Assembly: GCA_023525715.1 (NCBI GenBank)
Contig: CM042012.1
Location: 63,647,205-63,711,204 of the forward strand
From: Cichorium intybus
Lineage: Eukaryota; Streptophyta; Magnoliopsida; Asterales; Asteraceae
Direction: 5' to 3'
DNA length: 64,000 bases
Under the pieces are notes generated by a model. It made no database searches and was not told the DNA's origin. It worked only from the letters and a program-made list of their open reading frames with translations. Within the stretch, counting starts at the first letter, position 1; each line of letters starts with the position of its first letter. Below are positions 1-13,100 of this stretch, piece by piece. A program made the translations under genes and the position numbers.

Positions 1-1802
1 CTGAAACCCTAGTTAATACGTCTGAAAAACTGAAAATAAGTATTAACCATTTGTGAAACAAAACAAGCAATCTAACCTCAGAGTACATGTTTCCCTGATT
101 CCGGAAATATAAATAACATTCAAAACGGAGCTCATATGCAAAAGTTACGACTGTTATAAGAAAACAAGCCAAAACAAACCAGTGTAACACTGATTTTCTT
201 TAACTACATAAATCGTTTCGATCCGTTGAGGCACTTGCGCACCTTATATGGAAATTCCGAGAACATTATTGGACTCAGACTATGGTCTATTATTGGATTC
301 CATACTCGAAATATTTTTAGTAAAACATATTTATAAAAGTCAACTAATCGGATACTGCGGATAAATGAACGCAATATTTAAACGCGATTTCCCGATGTTC
401 TGCAACTCGAAAAAATTATCTGTTTAGGTTTCTAGAATCAGTGCACTCGGCTCGACAATTCTCCGGTCTCGAAAAAAATTATTAGACATCGGGATCTTGC
501 GCACGAATTATGTCATCCATGGCATCACATTCACCAACCATTCACCAACCATTCACCAACCATTCACCAACCCCAACTACTCCATGAGACTATAAATAAG
601 AGGCTTTGCATCTCATTTTTCTTCACCAATTCACCAAAGCTTCTAGCTTTTTCTTTCTTTCTCCAATTGCTCTCCTTTTGGCCAAGAACACCACCACCAT
701 TGGCCATCGCTCCACTACCGTCGCACCATCACTTCGCCGCACAAAACCTTGTTGTTTTGTGGTGTTATTTCGCGGTGCTTCTCAAACACGATCGTTCTTA
801 TATCTAAACTGAATTCACACTTCAAATGTGAGTGTTACGGCCCCTTTGTCTATGTTTTTATATATTATGGGGGAGAATACATGTGCAATATAAACATTTA
901 CCAATTTCATATCAAGTTTTATAAATGTTATTATAGCTTTATAAAATGTTTTCAATAAGCGAGTATTGTACTCTTTTACGTATATACTTATCAACATACT
1001 CGATTAGACTTGTCTATCCTACATTTATCAATGGCTTAGATAGTGAGACACTATTCATAACTAAGTAGAAATACTTAGACCCCACACTACTATAACCGTT
1101 AATCAAGCAGAGCGAGATACATATGTATAGATCTATACGGGTTGACACCCCCACCTATGGTTGTTAGCTACAACTTCGACTTGCAAATCGATGTAGGTGA
1201 TACTTATCTTTTTCATTACTACGACGTCCATGAAGCGTTGTAGGGGGGTACATTTCAGTCGAATAGCTCGGTTATAGGACTCAACTATAAGCATTGATGG
1301 TTTTCTCATAAACGTACATATCATTTATAAGTATGGTATTACTTATGGTTTTCAAAAACTCTATACAATTCATTTATAAGTATGGTATTACTTACGATTT
1401 TCAGCAACTCTTTACAAACTCATTTACAAGTATGATTATACTTACAAAAGGAATACTTTTAGTTATTTTAAAAGTATCAGTGCTGTGTTCAGCATAAAAC
1501 CTGTAACTCTCACCAACCTTGTGTTGACCCTCAAAACTACATGTATTCTCAGGAAATCAATGAGACTTTCAGAAGATGGAAATCTTCACGGATTTCAGGC
1601 AACCTAGTTTTGTTATATCTGTTAAGGCATTTCATGTACTCTACTATTATTATTTGTAAGAACCATGTATTCAAACTTCAAGATGAAATACAACTATCCT
1701 TTGGTTTATTGTTGTACTTGTACTGTATATTCAATTGCCTGTGATCCAAGAACTTAGTCGCACAGCCCGGCATGTTCCGCCGCCTCGGTCGGGGGTGTGA
1801 CA
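1..1802 (+). repeat. Ty3/gypsy-type LTR, truncated by window edge
   Basis: There is no coding capacity. The right end reads GGGGGTGTGACA at 1791-1802, the usual 3' end of Tekay/del-like gypsy LTRs. A TATA box lies at 591-598 (TATAAATA), and four perfect 11-bp repeats sit just upstream (528-571). The sequence after 1802 (TTGGGTAAC) is only weakly like a primer site, so this may be a solo LTR or a 5' LTR whose body is lost. The left end and target duplication are outside the window. The short open frames inside (606-958, 1541-1744) have no recognisable domains and are taken as chance. Confidence 0.6.
528..598 (+). promoter_or_regulatory. LTR promoter: 11-bp tandem repeats plus TATA box
   Basis: Four head-to-tail copies of CATTCACCAAC (528-571) lie 20 bases upstream of a TATA box (591-598). 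The position fits a U3 enhancer/core promoter. Function is inferred from position only. Confidence 0.5.
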
Positions 1803-2160
1803 TTGGGTAACATTTATAATCACACAGAGAAGTTTAAACTTGACACATCATAAAGAGGAATTCTAATTGCCCTGCCTCAGAAAGAGGTATCATACGACCT
1901 TACCCCATAAAGAGGTATACTAAAATTTTCCCCTGCCTCACAAAGGGGTATCGTACGACCTTACCCCACAAAGGGGTATACTGAACATACCCCATAAAGG
2001 GTTAGGTCACACAACATACATACTGACACATACACATGTAGGCACATAATGACACGCATAGATAGTGAAACTCACCTGATGTTAAGTTGTCAGTAGACTA
2101 CTACGAGCAAATAGCAAGCTAGGTAGGAACCTTCTCTAGGAAACCTACAAACTGTGTAAT
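1803..2160 (-). repeat. LTR-like fragment with hairpin-forming short repeats
   Basis: No gene is seen. The stretch 1868-2010 alternates imperfect copies of words such as ACCCCATAAAGAGGTAT and CCCCACAAAGGGGTAT, each able to fold back on itself. The phrase near 2070 (GAAACTCACCTGATG) resembles the equivalent place in the minus-oriented gypsy LTRs at 3750 and 55495. I take this as part of a minus-oriented gypsy LTR, without clear ends. Confidence 0.35.
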
Positions 2161-3019
2161 TGTCACTCCTTGGACCGTGATCCACATTTCTACTTTAAAC
2201 ATACTCATAAAGCGTTTTATTTTTGTTATATGATAACGTGCTTGATATTGCATATTTTACTTATTATTGGACTGGGTTTTAGTTGTTTTATTGTTATAAA
2301 AGGACTAATATTACTCACCTTTAGTGCAAAGTGTATTGTGTGGACTTTTACGTAAAATGCAGCGCTTTAAGTGTAAAATTGGTGAAGTTGGAGATAAAAG
2401 AACGAGGATGAGGATCAAGAGAAGTTTGCGACGCATGACAATGCTCGTTGCGGTGCCAGAATCGGGATAAAAACGTGATCTGACTTTGACTTGAAATTCA
2501 AAACGCGAAGAATCGGGATAAGGCACTCGATGGATCAGTTTTCTCAACTGATCGGCGGTGCGGGCTGTCAGATTTCTCAACTTTAAATAGAGGCTTCCAG
2601 GTCGAGTTTCGGGAGCGAAGATTGAGCCATCGAGTGAATCTCTGAGTTTAAAGAGAAGTAAAACTCATAGCTTTTCTAGAATAACTATGTAGAAACCTGA
2701 AAATATCATTTTTTTGGTCAAAATAAGAAAAAATGGTAAAATGTCCAAATGGTATTATGCATTAAGAATCACACTTAGCTATGGGAATGGAATCGGAGAA
2801 TGACTAGAAGTAGTGCAAGAATGATTAGAAAAATGTTTTATGCTTGGTTATCTAATAATTTCTAATATTCTATTAGATTAATAGAGATTGAAGAACGTTG
2901 GAAGCAACGAATGACTAGAGTTATGTGGATTAGTGTAGCTAGACGTACCTAGCTACTAAGGTGAGTACATGTGACTTTTTCCCACCATGGGGTACATAGC
3001 TAAGTGTTGTAAAGTTTTA
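2161..3019 (+). repeat. Gypsy LTR 'L', segment 1 (left end uncertain)
   Basis: Non-coding. A TATA-like TTTAAATAGAGG starts at 2582. This segment is continuous in sense with 4831-5707 and 16534-16904 once the solo LTR at 3020-4825 and copia A are removed. The last segment ends in GGGGCGTTACA, a gypsy LTR end. I place the start at TGTCACTCC (2161), but no matching target duplication was found, so that boundary is a guess. Confidence 0.4.
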
Positions 3020-4825
3020 TGTAACGTCCCAAATTTCGTAATAAAATTTTCATTTCAAAAACGATTCAAATATATAAAAAGGGTTACCAAATAATTCCAT
3101 TCCAATTAAAACTTTATATTTAAAACATATAAAAATTGTATTTACAAAAAAAACATTATTCAGCGGAAGACTTAGATACCAAAATCCAAATGTCGTACAG
3201 TCGCGCCGTGCTCCAAGCTCAAGCTAGCAGATACCTGAAAAACAGTTAAGGTGAAAGAGTAATCACAAAGCTTAGTGAGTTCCCCAAAATACCACACGAT
3301 CCATGACATTCAAAACGCGTAGCACTGTCAGGCATCGCGGCACGGGCCCTCCCGGCTCTGACCAAACACTGGCCCTCGACTCTAGTCTGGCACTGGCCCC
3401 CAGCTCTGGTTGCATTTTTGGGACTATCGACACGTGCCCTTTGGGCTCTGATCTGACACTGGCCCATTTGGCTCTCGTCAACACTGGCCCCTCCCCGGCT
3501 CTGACCTCACCCATCACTGGGACTGTTGGTACTGGCCCTTCCAGCACTGAACCGACACTGGCTCGTCTGCCTTTAGTTAGGTACTCGCCCCTCCCCGACT
3601 CTGGTCTCAACCGAACGGTAAAAGTCGTACGAACATATCATACAACTGTACATAAACACATACAATCCTAACCTCAAGTAGTCATCAGTTTGCTTACAAC
3701 ACCATACTACCTACGCATGTAATATCACCCATAGTATAGTGAGAAAACTCACGTGATCCGCAACTACACGCCAGACAGGACTCCGAGCACGAAATCCTCA
3801 GATCCGACAACACGAACTTCCTAATCCGGATAACCTTTACTTAATAAGTCTCAAACCCCAAACAGGATAAATCTCAAGGATCGATACCCCGAATCCTCAA
3901 GTTTGACCAAAAGTCAAACTAGTCAAAAAGTAAACGGTTAAAGGTCAAAGTCAACAAAAGTCAACAGGCACAGTTAGCGCCGCTAACTCCCCAAGTTAGC
4001 GTTGCTAACTAGGAACAATCTCAAAAGTCCGTTAAGCTCTTAATCCATTCAGCCAAGGTCTTAATCCTTCCAGGGACTTTCCAAACAGTCCCTAAGTCCA
4101 TAAAAATCCTAACTTTAACATCCAAACATAACCTTGCAAGCTCAAGAACAAGATCCAAGTCCAAAATGGTTCAAAACTAACCAAAATCATCACAGAGAGT
4201 TTGGCTTACTCTCTAAACCATCCCAAAGATTTTAAATCAGGGATTTAAGGCATAAAGTTCCAACCTTTATCCTTCTCAATCATGGACAACACTAAAAAGG
4301 AACCATTACTCTATTTCAATACATCAAATCACACACAAAACACTAGAATAACTTCAAAATCATGAAAAGGTGGTAACTTTACTCACAATGGTCCAGAAAC
4401 AAGAACTTTAGCTGATCTCCCACTTGAAAAATGTCTTCTAGCAATCCCATGCATCTTCAAGCTTCACCATTTCTTCACGAACACCTTCTAAAATGACCAA
4501 ATGAACCAAAACCATCCAAGAGAGCTAGAGAAAGGAGAAAACTGATATTAGGGGCTGGAAAGACTCAAATGGCGGCTGCCTTAGGGTTCCCCACTCTTAT
4601 ATGTGGCCTAAACAGGACAGTTAGCGTCGCTAACCATGAGGTTAACGCCGCTGACTGGAGATCGTGCAAAACCACGACCACTTCCAGACATTAGCGCCGC
4701 TAATGAGAGGATTAGCACCGCTAATCCTCAGCTCCACAAATTCCTAAATTTCTTGCTTCTTTTAAACCGCGAACTTGACTCTTATAAAACCAGAAACTTG
4801 GATTTCTCGGGATTAAGGTCTTACA
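3020..4825 (-). mobile_element. Solo LTR 1 (gypsy type) with 5-bp target duplication
   Basis: The element starts TGTAACGTCCC and ends GGTCTTACA, so read on the minus strand it runs TGTAAGACC...GGGACGTTACA, a Tekay-like LTR. It is flanked by perfect 5-bp repeats TTTTA at 3015-3019 and 4826-4830. There is no internal region, so it is a solo LTR left by LTR-LTR recombination. A minus-strand TATA (CATATAAGAG) lies at about 4595-4606. Inside are approximately 30-bp imperfect tandem repeats built on 'ACTGGCCC...GGCTCTG' (about 3330-3600), which create a meaningless 122-codon open frame. Words of the type TTAGCGCCGCTAA occur at 3973-4012 and 4620-4727. It is inserted in gypsy LTR L. Confidence 0.8.
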
Positions 4826-4830
4826 TTTTA

Positions 4831-5707
4831 TGTGATTTTCAAATGTGAACCAATATGCAAGTTTCACTACGTATGACAAGTTGTGAATGTATACTACTAT
4901 GTTATGAAAATGCGTTTCGGCATCAAGCCTGGAATGCTTATGAAAGAATGATTATAAAAAATGCTTTATAAATATTGCTTGAAAGTTTATAAAAGTTATG
5001 ACATAATTCTTATGCAATTTTATGAAAAATTAAATTGTTAATGTCTATGTTATTGTACGTGCATCTCACGGCATTGCGTGCTTGACTTGCATAAAAGAAA
5101 AGTGGTGATTGCATGCATGCATAGAATGCGATTGCATATGATTTAAGTGAGATCCTGACACGTCTCCGTAACGGGACAACAAGACTCTTATGGGATGCTA
5201 CCTCCCGTCGTGAAGTAGAAGTCTCCTACGATGCCATTATAGGATGATTTGTTCTCATATTTTGGTAAGCTTTCGGTCTTTATAGACCTTATGATGCGGT
5301 ATATAAACGTAAGCGACTGTCACGAAAGTGACGTGGTCTTTTAGACCTTATGATGCGGGCACGCGAACCCGTAAGCTGCATTTGTGTGCGAATTATGCAT
5401 TGTATACTTGCATTTTGCATGAAATATGTTTACTTGAAAAAGAGAAAGAAATTATTTCTACTCAAAAGTGTATTTGTATGAATCAAGTTTTAAAGATGCT
5501 TTGGAAAGAAAGAATCACTTATATGAGTTGATTTTGCAAAGAATTTTGAAAGTAAATGCTATTTATATAACTTGGTTCCAAAAAAGCTTTTGGAAAGTAA
5601 GGGTCATGTATATGACTTAATTGCAAAAGATACCGATTGTAAAATCTTTTCAATGATATTTTGAGTCTAAAACCCATGTAGCTCACAAAACAAGTTTGTA
5701 TTACGTT
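4831..5707 (+). repeat. Gypsy LTR 'L', segment 2, with hairpin cluster
   Basis: Non-coding continuation of LTR L after the solo LTR. It holds a cluster of short perfect hairpins: GGTCT/AGACC at 5275-5288, GTCAC/GTGAC at 5319-5332, GGTCT/AGACC at 5335-5347, and CGGG/CCCG at 5356-5371. Bases 5703-5707 (ACGTT) are the left target duplication of copia A. Confidence 0.45.
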
Positions 5708-7101
5708 TGTTGAATAATGTTTTTATGTTTTTTATGTGACCATCACTGAAATAAGTCGAAATGTTTTTTTAAACAAATATTATCAGTTTATTTCAGGTTG
5801 CGTAAATTCAAGATCAACCAAACCGAGATCAACCAAACTTGAGAAAAAGACGCTATGTACCAAAGAGCAAAAATGTCACCCAGCTACAGCAATCGCGACC
5901 CGACAGCACATGTGTCGCAACGTGAAGAAAAACAAAACAAAAGAAGAAAAAGGCAGAAACAGCTCAGATCGCGACCCGATCTCAACCCGGATCGCGACCC
6001 GATCTGATGACAAACGCGTGACATAGTGCTGACCAAAAGATCGCGAGCCGATGGCAACCCGACGAGATCGCGACCCGATCTCTTTACCAATCGCGACCCG
6101 ACGGATCGCGACCCGATCACCTTCCTCATCGCGACCCGACCCACCTACCACACTCCACCAAGTCGGGTAGTGGCCAGCACAAAAGCGAGCACCACTCAAG
6201 ATTGCGACCCGATCGTATAGAGGATCGCGACCCGATCTCGTCTGGAACAGACTATAAATTCAAGCTTCCTCTTGCTGATTTTCAACACACTACACAACAT
6301 ATACTCATAAACCTCAAGCATACCCACAACCAAACAGCTCAAAACTCTGAAATTTCTGCATTTGGCAACGAGGATCAAACCGCAAAACCGCAAGAAACAA
6401 AACTTCCACCCGACACCAAACATCAAACCGCAAAACCGCAAGAAAGAAAACCTCCACCCGACACCAAACTTCAAACCGCTAAACAACCTCTACCCGACAC
6501 CAAACTTCAAACCTCTAAACAACCTCTACCCAACACCAAAAATCACCAAAACCTCATCCTACCGCGAAGAACAAGAAATCGACACATCAAGAAAAACGCT
6601 ATCTTCCGCAGCTATCGATAAGTTCTTTTAAAATTATCTGTGTCGTTATTGATTTATTTAAACTTTTATAAATCAATTGTACCAAATATCCAATACATCC
6701 GAATTGAACCTCGACAACGAAAACACATGTGGACTGTATTTAACCGAGACATCTAACTTCTAACTTCTAACCTTTTTATTTATTGTAAAAACACGTTATC
6801 GTTGATAATGGCGTTTATTACATCTAACATCTAATTTCTAACTTCTAACTTCTAACTTCTAACCTTTTTATTTATTGTAAAAACACGTTATCGTTGATAA
6901 TGACGTTTATTACATCTAACCTTTAACTTCTAACCTTTACTTTATTTACCGCTTTCTGTCTATTTATTTATAGCTTTCAGCAACTTAACTTTATTCCGCA
7001 ACTCTTATTTATTCCGCATATTATAGATAAAATACATTTCTGTCACACAGTAATCGGCTTAAAAACCTTATTCGTGGAGATAAGTTATCGTATTTTCAAC
7101 A
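5708..7101 (+). repeat. 5' LTR of copia A (1394 bp)
   Basis: It begins TGTTGAATAATG and ends TATTTTCAACA. It is 15 bp longer than the 3' LTR because it holds one extra unit of the CpG-rich repeat near 6100. Other internal repeats are TCTAACT runs (6749-6930) and an approximately 55-bp imperfect unit rich in ACCGCAA and CACCCGACACC (6375-6540). Confidence 0.93.
5885..6259 (+). promoter_or_regulatory. LTR promoter: array of ATCGCGACCCGAT words and TATA box
   Basis: About ten copies, exact or with one or two changes, of the CpG-rich near-palindrome GATCGCGACCCGATC lie between 5885 and 6236. A TATA box, CTATAAAT, follows at 6252-6259. The 3' LTR has the same arrangement (TATA at 15684-15691) minus one unit. 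Position suggests U3 enhancer elements or methylation targets; the function is not known. Confidence 0.6.
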
Positions 7102-7103
7102 AT

Positions 7104-7115
7104 TGGTATCAGAGC
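7104..7115 (+). other. Primer-binding site of copia A
   Basis: TGGTATCAGAGC two bases after the 5' LTR. This is the standard complement to the 3' end of plant initiator methionine tRNA. Confidence 0.9.
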
Positions 7116-7388
7116 TTGTGTGATTTAATCTGAAATTTTTGTCGAGAACTTTTGTGTAGCATTTTTATAAACCACCAATAAGTTTCCTTTAAAAATTTCA
7201 TCTTAATATCACTTGTTCAAAAAAAAAAAAATAAAAAAAAAACATTTAAAAAATTACTTGTGTGATTTATTTTGAAAATTTTTGTCGAAAACTTTTGTGT
7301 AGCGTTTTTATAAACCACCAATAAGTTTTCTTTAGAAATTTCATTTTAACATCACATTTTCGTTAACAAAAAAAAAAAAAAAACAAAA

Positions 7389-10163
7389 ATGTCTTCCGCA
7401 AACTACTCAAACATAAATTCTGTATCTATTGCTAACAGTATAGGTTCAGGTACTCGAGCACCCATTCTTATTCCCGAAGAATATAAATCATGGGTAGGTC
7501 GTATGAATCTTCATCTCAACTCTATAAGTGAAGAAGTGTGGAAATGTGTAGACGGATCTCTACCAGATAACATGGCCTCTCTTACGAGTAACTTGGATAT
7601 ACTGAATGAAAGGAAGAAACTTGAACTTCAAGCCAAAAAGGAGCTTGTGTCTGGAATACCCCACAATATTCTAAGCCAAATGAATGATATAATCCTTTTA
7701 ACTGCAAACCAAATTTGGCAAACTTTGAAAAATCGTTTTGAAGGAAATGAGAGAATTATTGGAAACAAGAAAACATCTGTTTTAAACGAATTTGACAACT
7801 TCAAAATGTTTTCACATGAGACCATCCATGATGCTCATGACAGGTTCAATCTCATTACCATCAAAATGAATAATTTGGGCATCAAAAAGTCACAGCATGA
7901 GATAAACCTCAAATTTTTAAACAACCTTTATGAAAGCTGGAAAATGGTCAAATTCATCATCCAGGGAAATCCGACAATTCATACTGAATCTTTGTACAAT
8001 CTGTACGGAGAATTACAATCGTATGAATCCTCGATTGACCCACCAACGTCTACTTCCTTTGGAGGACCACTTGCTTTGTTGTCAACATCCTCTCAAAACC
8101 AAACACATTTTCATGATCAAAGTCAAATTGATTTAAATCAAAACCAAGCTTTTTCAAGTAATTCTTGTGACTTGTCTGATCCAAATAATGAAGCTGATTA
8201 CTAACAATTGTGTGCTTTGGTAGCAAACACTAATCTCGAGAGATTTTTGCCACATCATAATCAATCAAACTTCAGACCAAATTTTCAACAAAGATCCACT
8301 TTTGGACAAAACTTTCAGAATCGCGGTTTTCAAAATAATCAAAACTCTTATAATAACCAAAGTTCTGGATTTCAGCAAAATCATTCGAAACCATCTCAAC
8401 AGAAACAAACTCAAACATCTGAAAGATCACCCGTTAAGAGCCAAAAGGCTGACAATAACGATGATGATGATGATGTAATCATTTCTCACAAATGCAAAGG
8501 ACTAAATCATTATGCCCGAGATTGTCGAGCCAAAGTTAAAGTCAAAGACTCAGCCTATTATGCTCAAAAAGCCGAAGAGCTGAAGAAACAAGAACAGAAA
8601 GCAAAGAAAAAAGCTTTGATGGCATTCCACGAACCTAGCGTGGAATACTGGCCAACTTCTGATGATGAAACAGATACTGAACCAGCTCAGTCAAACTTCT
8701 GCTTCATGGCTGACAATGAACCAACCACAAGAGCTCCATATGTCATCGATCAGGTATGGTCTATGATCTCAGATCTCGGTCTTTCAAGAACACCATTTGA
8801 GTCCCACATGACTAAGATTGAGAACAGTCTAAAAGCTGATCTCAGACTGTATCATGACACAATAGTCAAATCAGATATCTACAAATCTGAATTACAAACC
8901 TTGCAACTCAGATTTGGAGAATCTACAAGGACTAGAGACAAACTTGAAAGAGACATTGAACGAAAATCTGAAGAAAATAATCACATCCTAGAACAATTAA
9001 ATGAAGCTCTAAAACAAAAAAGGGACTTAGAAATAAAAAATCAATCTGTTATTCCATCTGAAATAAAAGATACCATAGAAAAGAAAGTCCTTCAGTTAAA
9101 ACAAAAAGTTCAAGATTTAACTGACAACAACACTAGTTTAATTCTAAAACTAGATGATTCTTCAAAGCAAATCAAATTTCTTGAATCCGAAAATCAAAGA
9201 TTTCAAGGAAAACTGGATTCTATCAATATTGCCAGAAAATTGAGTGATGATGTTTTCACTAAAGCAAACAACTTAGGAACTGGCAAAATTGATACGAATT
9301 ATAAACCGGGAATTGGAAGAGAATCCTTTGAAAATGAAGAGACTGAAAAGAAAAATGGAAAAATTTGTGAAAACTCTAAATCGCCTCTACCAGATTTCTT
9401 CTTATCTGCTAATGAGGACGATTCAGATGATGAAACAATTATCAACTGCAGTCCAGATGATACTTTTTTCAACAAGTCATTCAAAAGAGTTGTAAAATCT
9501 GAATCAGACTCTGCTAGTTCAGTAACTCATCAATTGAGATCTACTAAACTAACAAGGAATGATGGCACAATCAAACTTGAAAATTTCTTAAATGGAGAAA
9601 ATTCTGATCATCAAAATGGTAGTACTTCTGTTCCAACTGTCTTTCCCTCTTTAAACTCAACCTTTATTGGAAAGAACAGTCTTGGACAAAAGTATTCAAA
9701 GAAACAACAGACAAATAAACAACCCATTCAAGCTGTCTTTAAACCAAAAGAACAAAGCAAGCCCATTGTTTTCAAAGAAAAACCTTTGAAACCAGTCGCT
9801 GTGCCACAAAAACAAACCTTTAATCCAAAACAAAAACCTTTTCAAAAACCGATTCAAAGTCACTTTCAAAAGATAAACTTCAATCTCTCAAGGAACTTTC
9901 ATAAACCATCATTTCACCAAATTCCATTCCATCATCAAAGTGTTTTCCAAAACCATTCAGATCCCAGATACAAAGAAATGTTATCAAACAGATCTTCACA
10001 TATAGGATACTTTTCACAAAACCAGAAATCATTTCAAATGACAGGTTTTCAAAAACAAATCTCACTTTGGGAAAATCTAATAAATCAACTCAAACCTCAA
10101 CCATTCCGTCTAATCAACAAATATTACAATGATTCCAAATTATCAAAAACCATTAACAAATGA
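7389..10163 (+). pseudogene. gag: Copia A gag (capsid/nucleocapsid), broken by a stop
   Basis: The ATG at 7389 follows an A-rich leader and opens a frame running to the TGA at 10161, with one in-frame TAA at 8202-8204 after 271 codons. The first part (MSSANYSN...; WVGRMNLHL; ANQIWQTLKNRFEG) is a copia gag capsid. After the stop come a Gln/Asn-rich stretch and a zinc knuckle at 8484-8525. The knuckle's spacing C-x2-C-x4-H-x4-C is kept, but the first Cys is Ser (TCT at 8484). A long charged, heptad-like segment (about 8800-9250, DKLERDIERKSEENN) predicts a coiled coil. The C-terminal quarter is Lys/Gln/Phe-rich. The size (about 920 codons) is well above a normal copia gag and fits Sirevirus-like elements. 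As it stands, only a truncated capsid could be made. Confidence 0.85.
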
Positions 10164-13100
10164 GGACCCACCATGGTTTGGGTACCTAAAATTTCTGTCT
10201 AATTGCAGGCACTTTGTGCTGGAGAGCCCAAGGATAGCACATGGTATATCGATAGTGGCTGCTCCAAGCATATGACAGGAAACCAGAGCTTTCTACGAGA
10301 CTTCAAACCCACAGAATCCAAACAAGATGTGACTTTTGGAAATAACATGACTGCAAGAATCAAAGGTTATGGAAACATAACAAATGGTCACTTCACCATC
10401 AAGAAAGTAGCCTACGTTGACGGCCTGAAACACAACCTAATCAGCGTATCACAACTCTGTGACAACAATCATGAAGTTCTTTTCACCAAACAACGAAGCA
10501 TAATCACAGATGCCAAGACCAAAGCCATTCTAGTTAATTCTGATCGTCTAGGCAACATGTATCCACTAGATATGGACCTTATCTATGGAAAACCAGACAT
10601 CTGTCTCTTATCCAAAGCTTCAGCTGATATTAGCTGGTTGTGGCATCGTCGTCTTTCCCATCTCAACTTCGGCTACATCAACAAGTTGATTGCAAATGAT
10701 CTTGTTTGCGGATTGCCACTTCTGAAACTTGATAATGAAACTCTTTGTGCAGCTTGTGAAGGAGGAAAACTGTCCAAATCCTCTCATAAAAGCATTCCTG
10801 AATCTAGTGTATCCGAACCACTAGAATTACTGCACATTGATCTTTGCGGCCCTGCAAAAACCCAAAGCATAAAAGGGAAGAAATACATCCTTGTTATTAT
10901 TGATGATTACTCACGCTTTACTTGGGTTTTCTTTTTAAGGCTAAAGTCAGAAGCACCTGAAGAAATAATCAACTTCATCAAACAAATTGAATTAAAGCTC
11001 AAACGACCAGTTCGAAGAATCCGAAGTGATAATGGTTTAGAGTTCAAAAACATAACTCTAGACTCATTTCTCAAAAACAAAGGCATCGAACACAACTTCT
11101 CAGCCCCTTACACTCCTCAACAAAATGGCGTTGTTGAAAGAAAGAACCGAACTCTGTGCGAAGCTGCAAGATCAATGCTCATCTTTGCTGATCTGCCACA
11201 ATACTTCTGGGCAGAAGCAATAGCCAAAACTTGCTACACTTAAAATCGTTCTTTAATCCATAAACAACTTCATAAAACACCATATGAAGTCATTAACAAC
11301 TGAAAACCAAACATCAAATTCTTTCATATTTTTGGTTGTCGATGCTTCATAAAGAATAACAAAGATCACCTTTCAAAATTTGAATCAAGATCAGACGAAG
11401 GAATTTTCCTTGGTTACTCCTTTACCTCAGCTGCTTATCGAGTACTGAATAAACGTACTAGAGTAATTGAAGAAAGTACCGATATTCATTTCGATGAATT
11501 TTATGTCAGGAAATTGGATCGTAAACATTTTGGTTCTAAAATGATCGATAATATTTTTCAAAATCCAATTCAACAAATGCCTTCTACGGACATAGAAATT
11601 GATCTTGATTTACTTTTTGAACAACCCAAAACCGCTTATAGTTCTGAATTTCTAACATCTACTACTATTCCTACAGGAAACTCCGATGCAGAAACTTCAC
11701 AATCAAACCAAGAAAATGCAGATCAAGTTGAGGGGGAATTACCAACACTAAATCCCTCTTTGAACACTCCCAATCCACCTGTTCAAAATGATCCCAGTGC
11801 ATCATCTATGGGGGAACCTTCATTACCCCATTCTCACCCTATAATCCAAAAAGACATATCTGACAACAACCAAAATCTATTCCCAACAGAATCACCTGAC
11901 CAAGAAGAACAATGGGACATAGAAACACCAATCGAAATACCTGAAAAAACGCGCCTAAACAAATGGACCAGAAATCATCTTGCAGAACAAATTATAGGAG
12001 ATCCCAATTCTGGTATTCAAACAAGAGCCGCTACCTCAAAGGAATGTTTATACGGAGCATTCTTATCCATGACTGAACCCAAAACCATCCATTCAGCTCT
12101 CAAAGATCCAGACTGGGTCAAAGCCATGCAAGAAGAACTAGCTAAATTTGAAAGAAACCAAGTATGGGATCTTGTTCCTACTCCTCCCGATGTTACTGTA
12201 GTAGGTTCAAGATGGGTTTTCAGAAACAAAACTGATGATCAAGGCATAGTTTGTCGAAACAAAGCAAGACTTGTCGTCAAGGGCTATTCTCAACAAGAAG
12301 GAATCGATTACGATGAAACTTATGCTCCAGTTGCAAGACTCGAAGCCATTCGTATCTTTCTAGCATATGCAGCACACAAGAACTTCAAAGTTTACCAAAT
12401 GGATGTAAAATGTGCATTTTTACATGGAGAGATTGATCGTGATGTGTATATTCAACAACCTCCAGGTTTTGAAGATCCACAGTTCCCAAATCACAGTTTT
12501 AAGTTACAAAAAGCAGTTTATGGCTTAAAACAAGCACCTCGTGCCTAATATTCAACATTGTCAACATTTTTAGAAGAATCAGGATTCAAAAGAGGTTCAA
12601 TTGATCAAACTCTCTTTCGTAAAATTTTTAATAAACATCTGTTAATCGTTCAAATATATGTCGATGACATTATTTTCGGTTCTACTGATGAATCCTTGAG
12701 TATCAAGTTTGCAGATTTGATGAAGAGCAAATTTGAGATGAGCATGATAGGAGAAATGACTACTTTTCTTGGACTACAAGTCAAACAATCTTCAAATGGA
12801 ATTTTCATCAATCAAGAAAATTATGTCAAAAATCTTCTAACTCGTTTTTCTCTTGACAAATCAAATACAGCAAAAACCCCAATGGCCCTTGGTTACAAAT
12901 TAGATGCAGACTTAAATGGCAAGCCTGTTGATCAAAAGAAATATCGAGGAATGATAGGATCACTCCTATACCTCACAGCCAGCAGACCCGACATCATGTT
13001 TTCTACATGTGTCTGTGCCAGATACCAAGCCAATCCTATGGAATCTCATGCTATAGTTGTGAAAAGAATTTTCAAATATCTTAAAGGAACTCCATCTCTT

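Noticed and set aside
3272..3671. Overlapping frames of 112-122 codons on both strands
   Set aside because: They arise from GC-rich tandem repeats in solo LTR 1; no start context, domain or codon bias.
5736..6631. Multiple 60-139-codon frames, duplicated at 15183-16063
   Set aside because: They lie wholly in the two LTRs of copia A; the long ones are caused by the ATCGCGACCC and ACCGCAA repeats.
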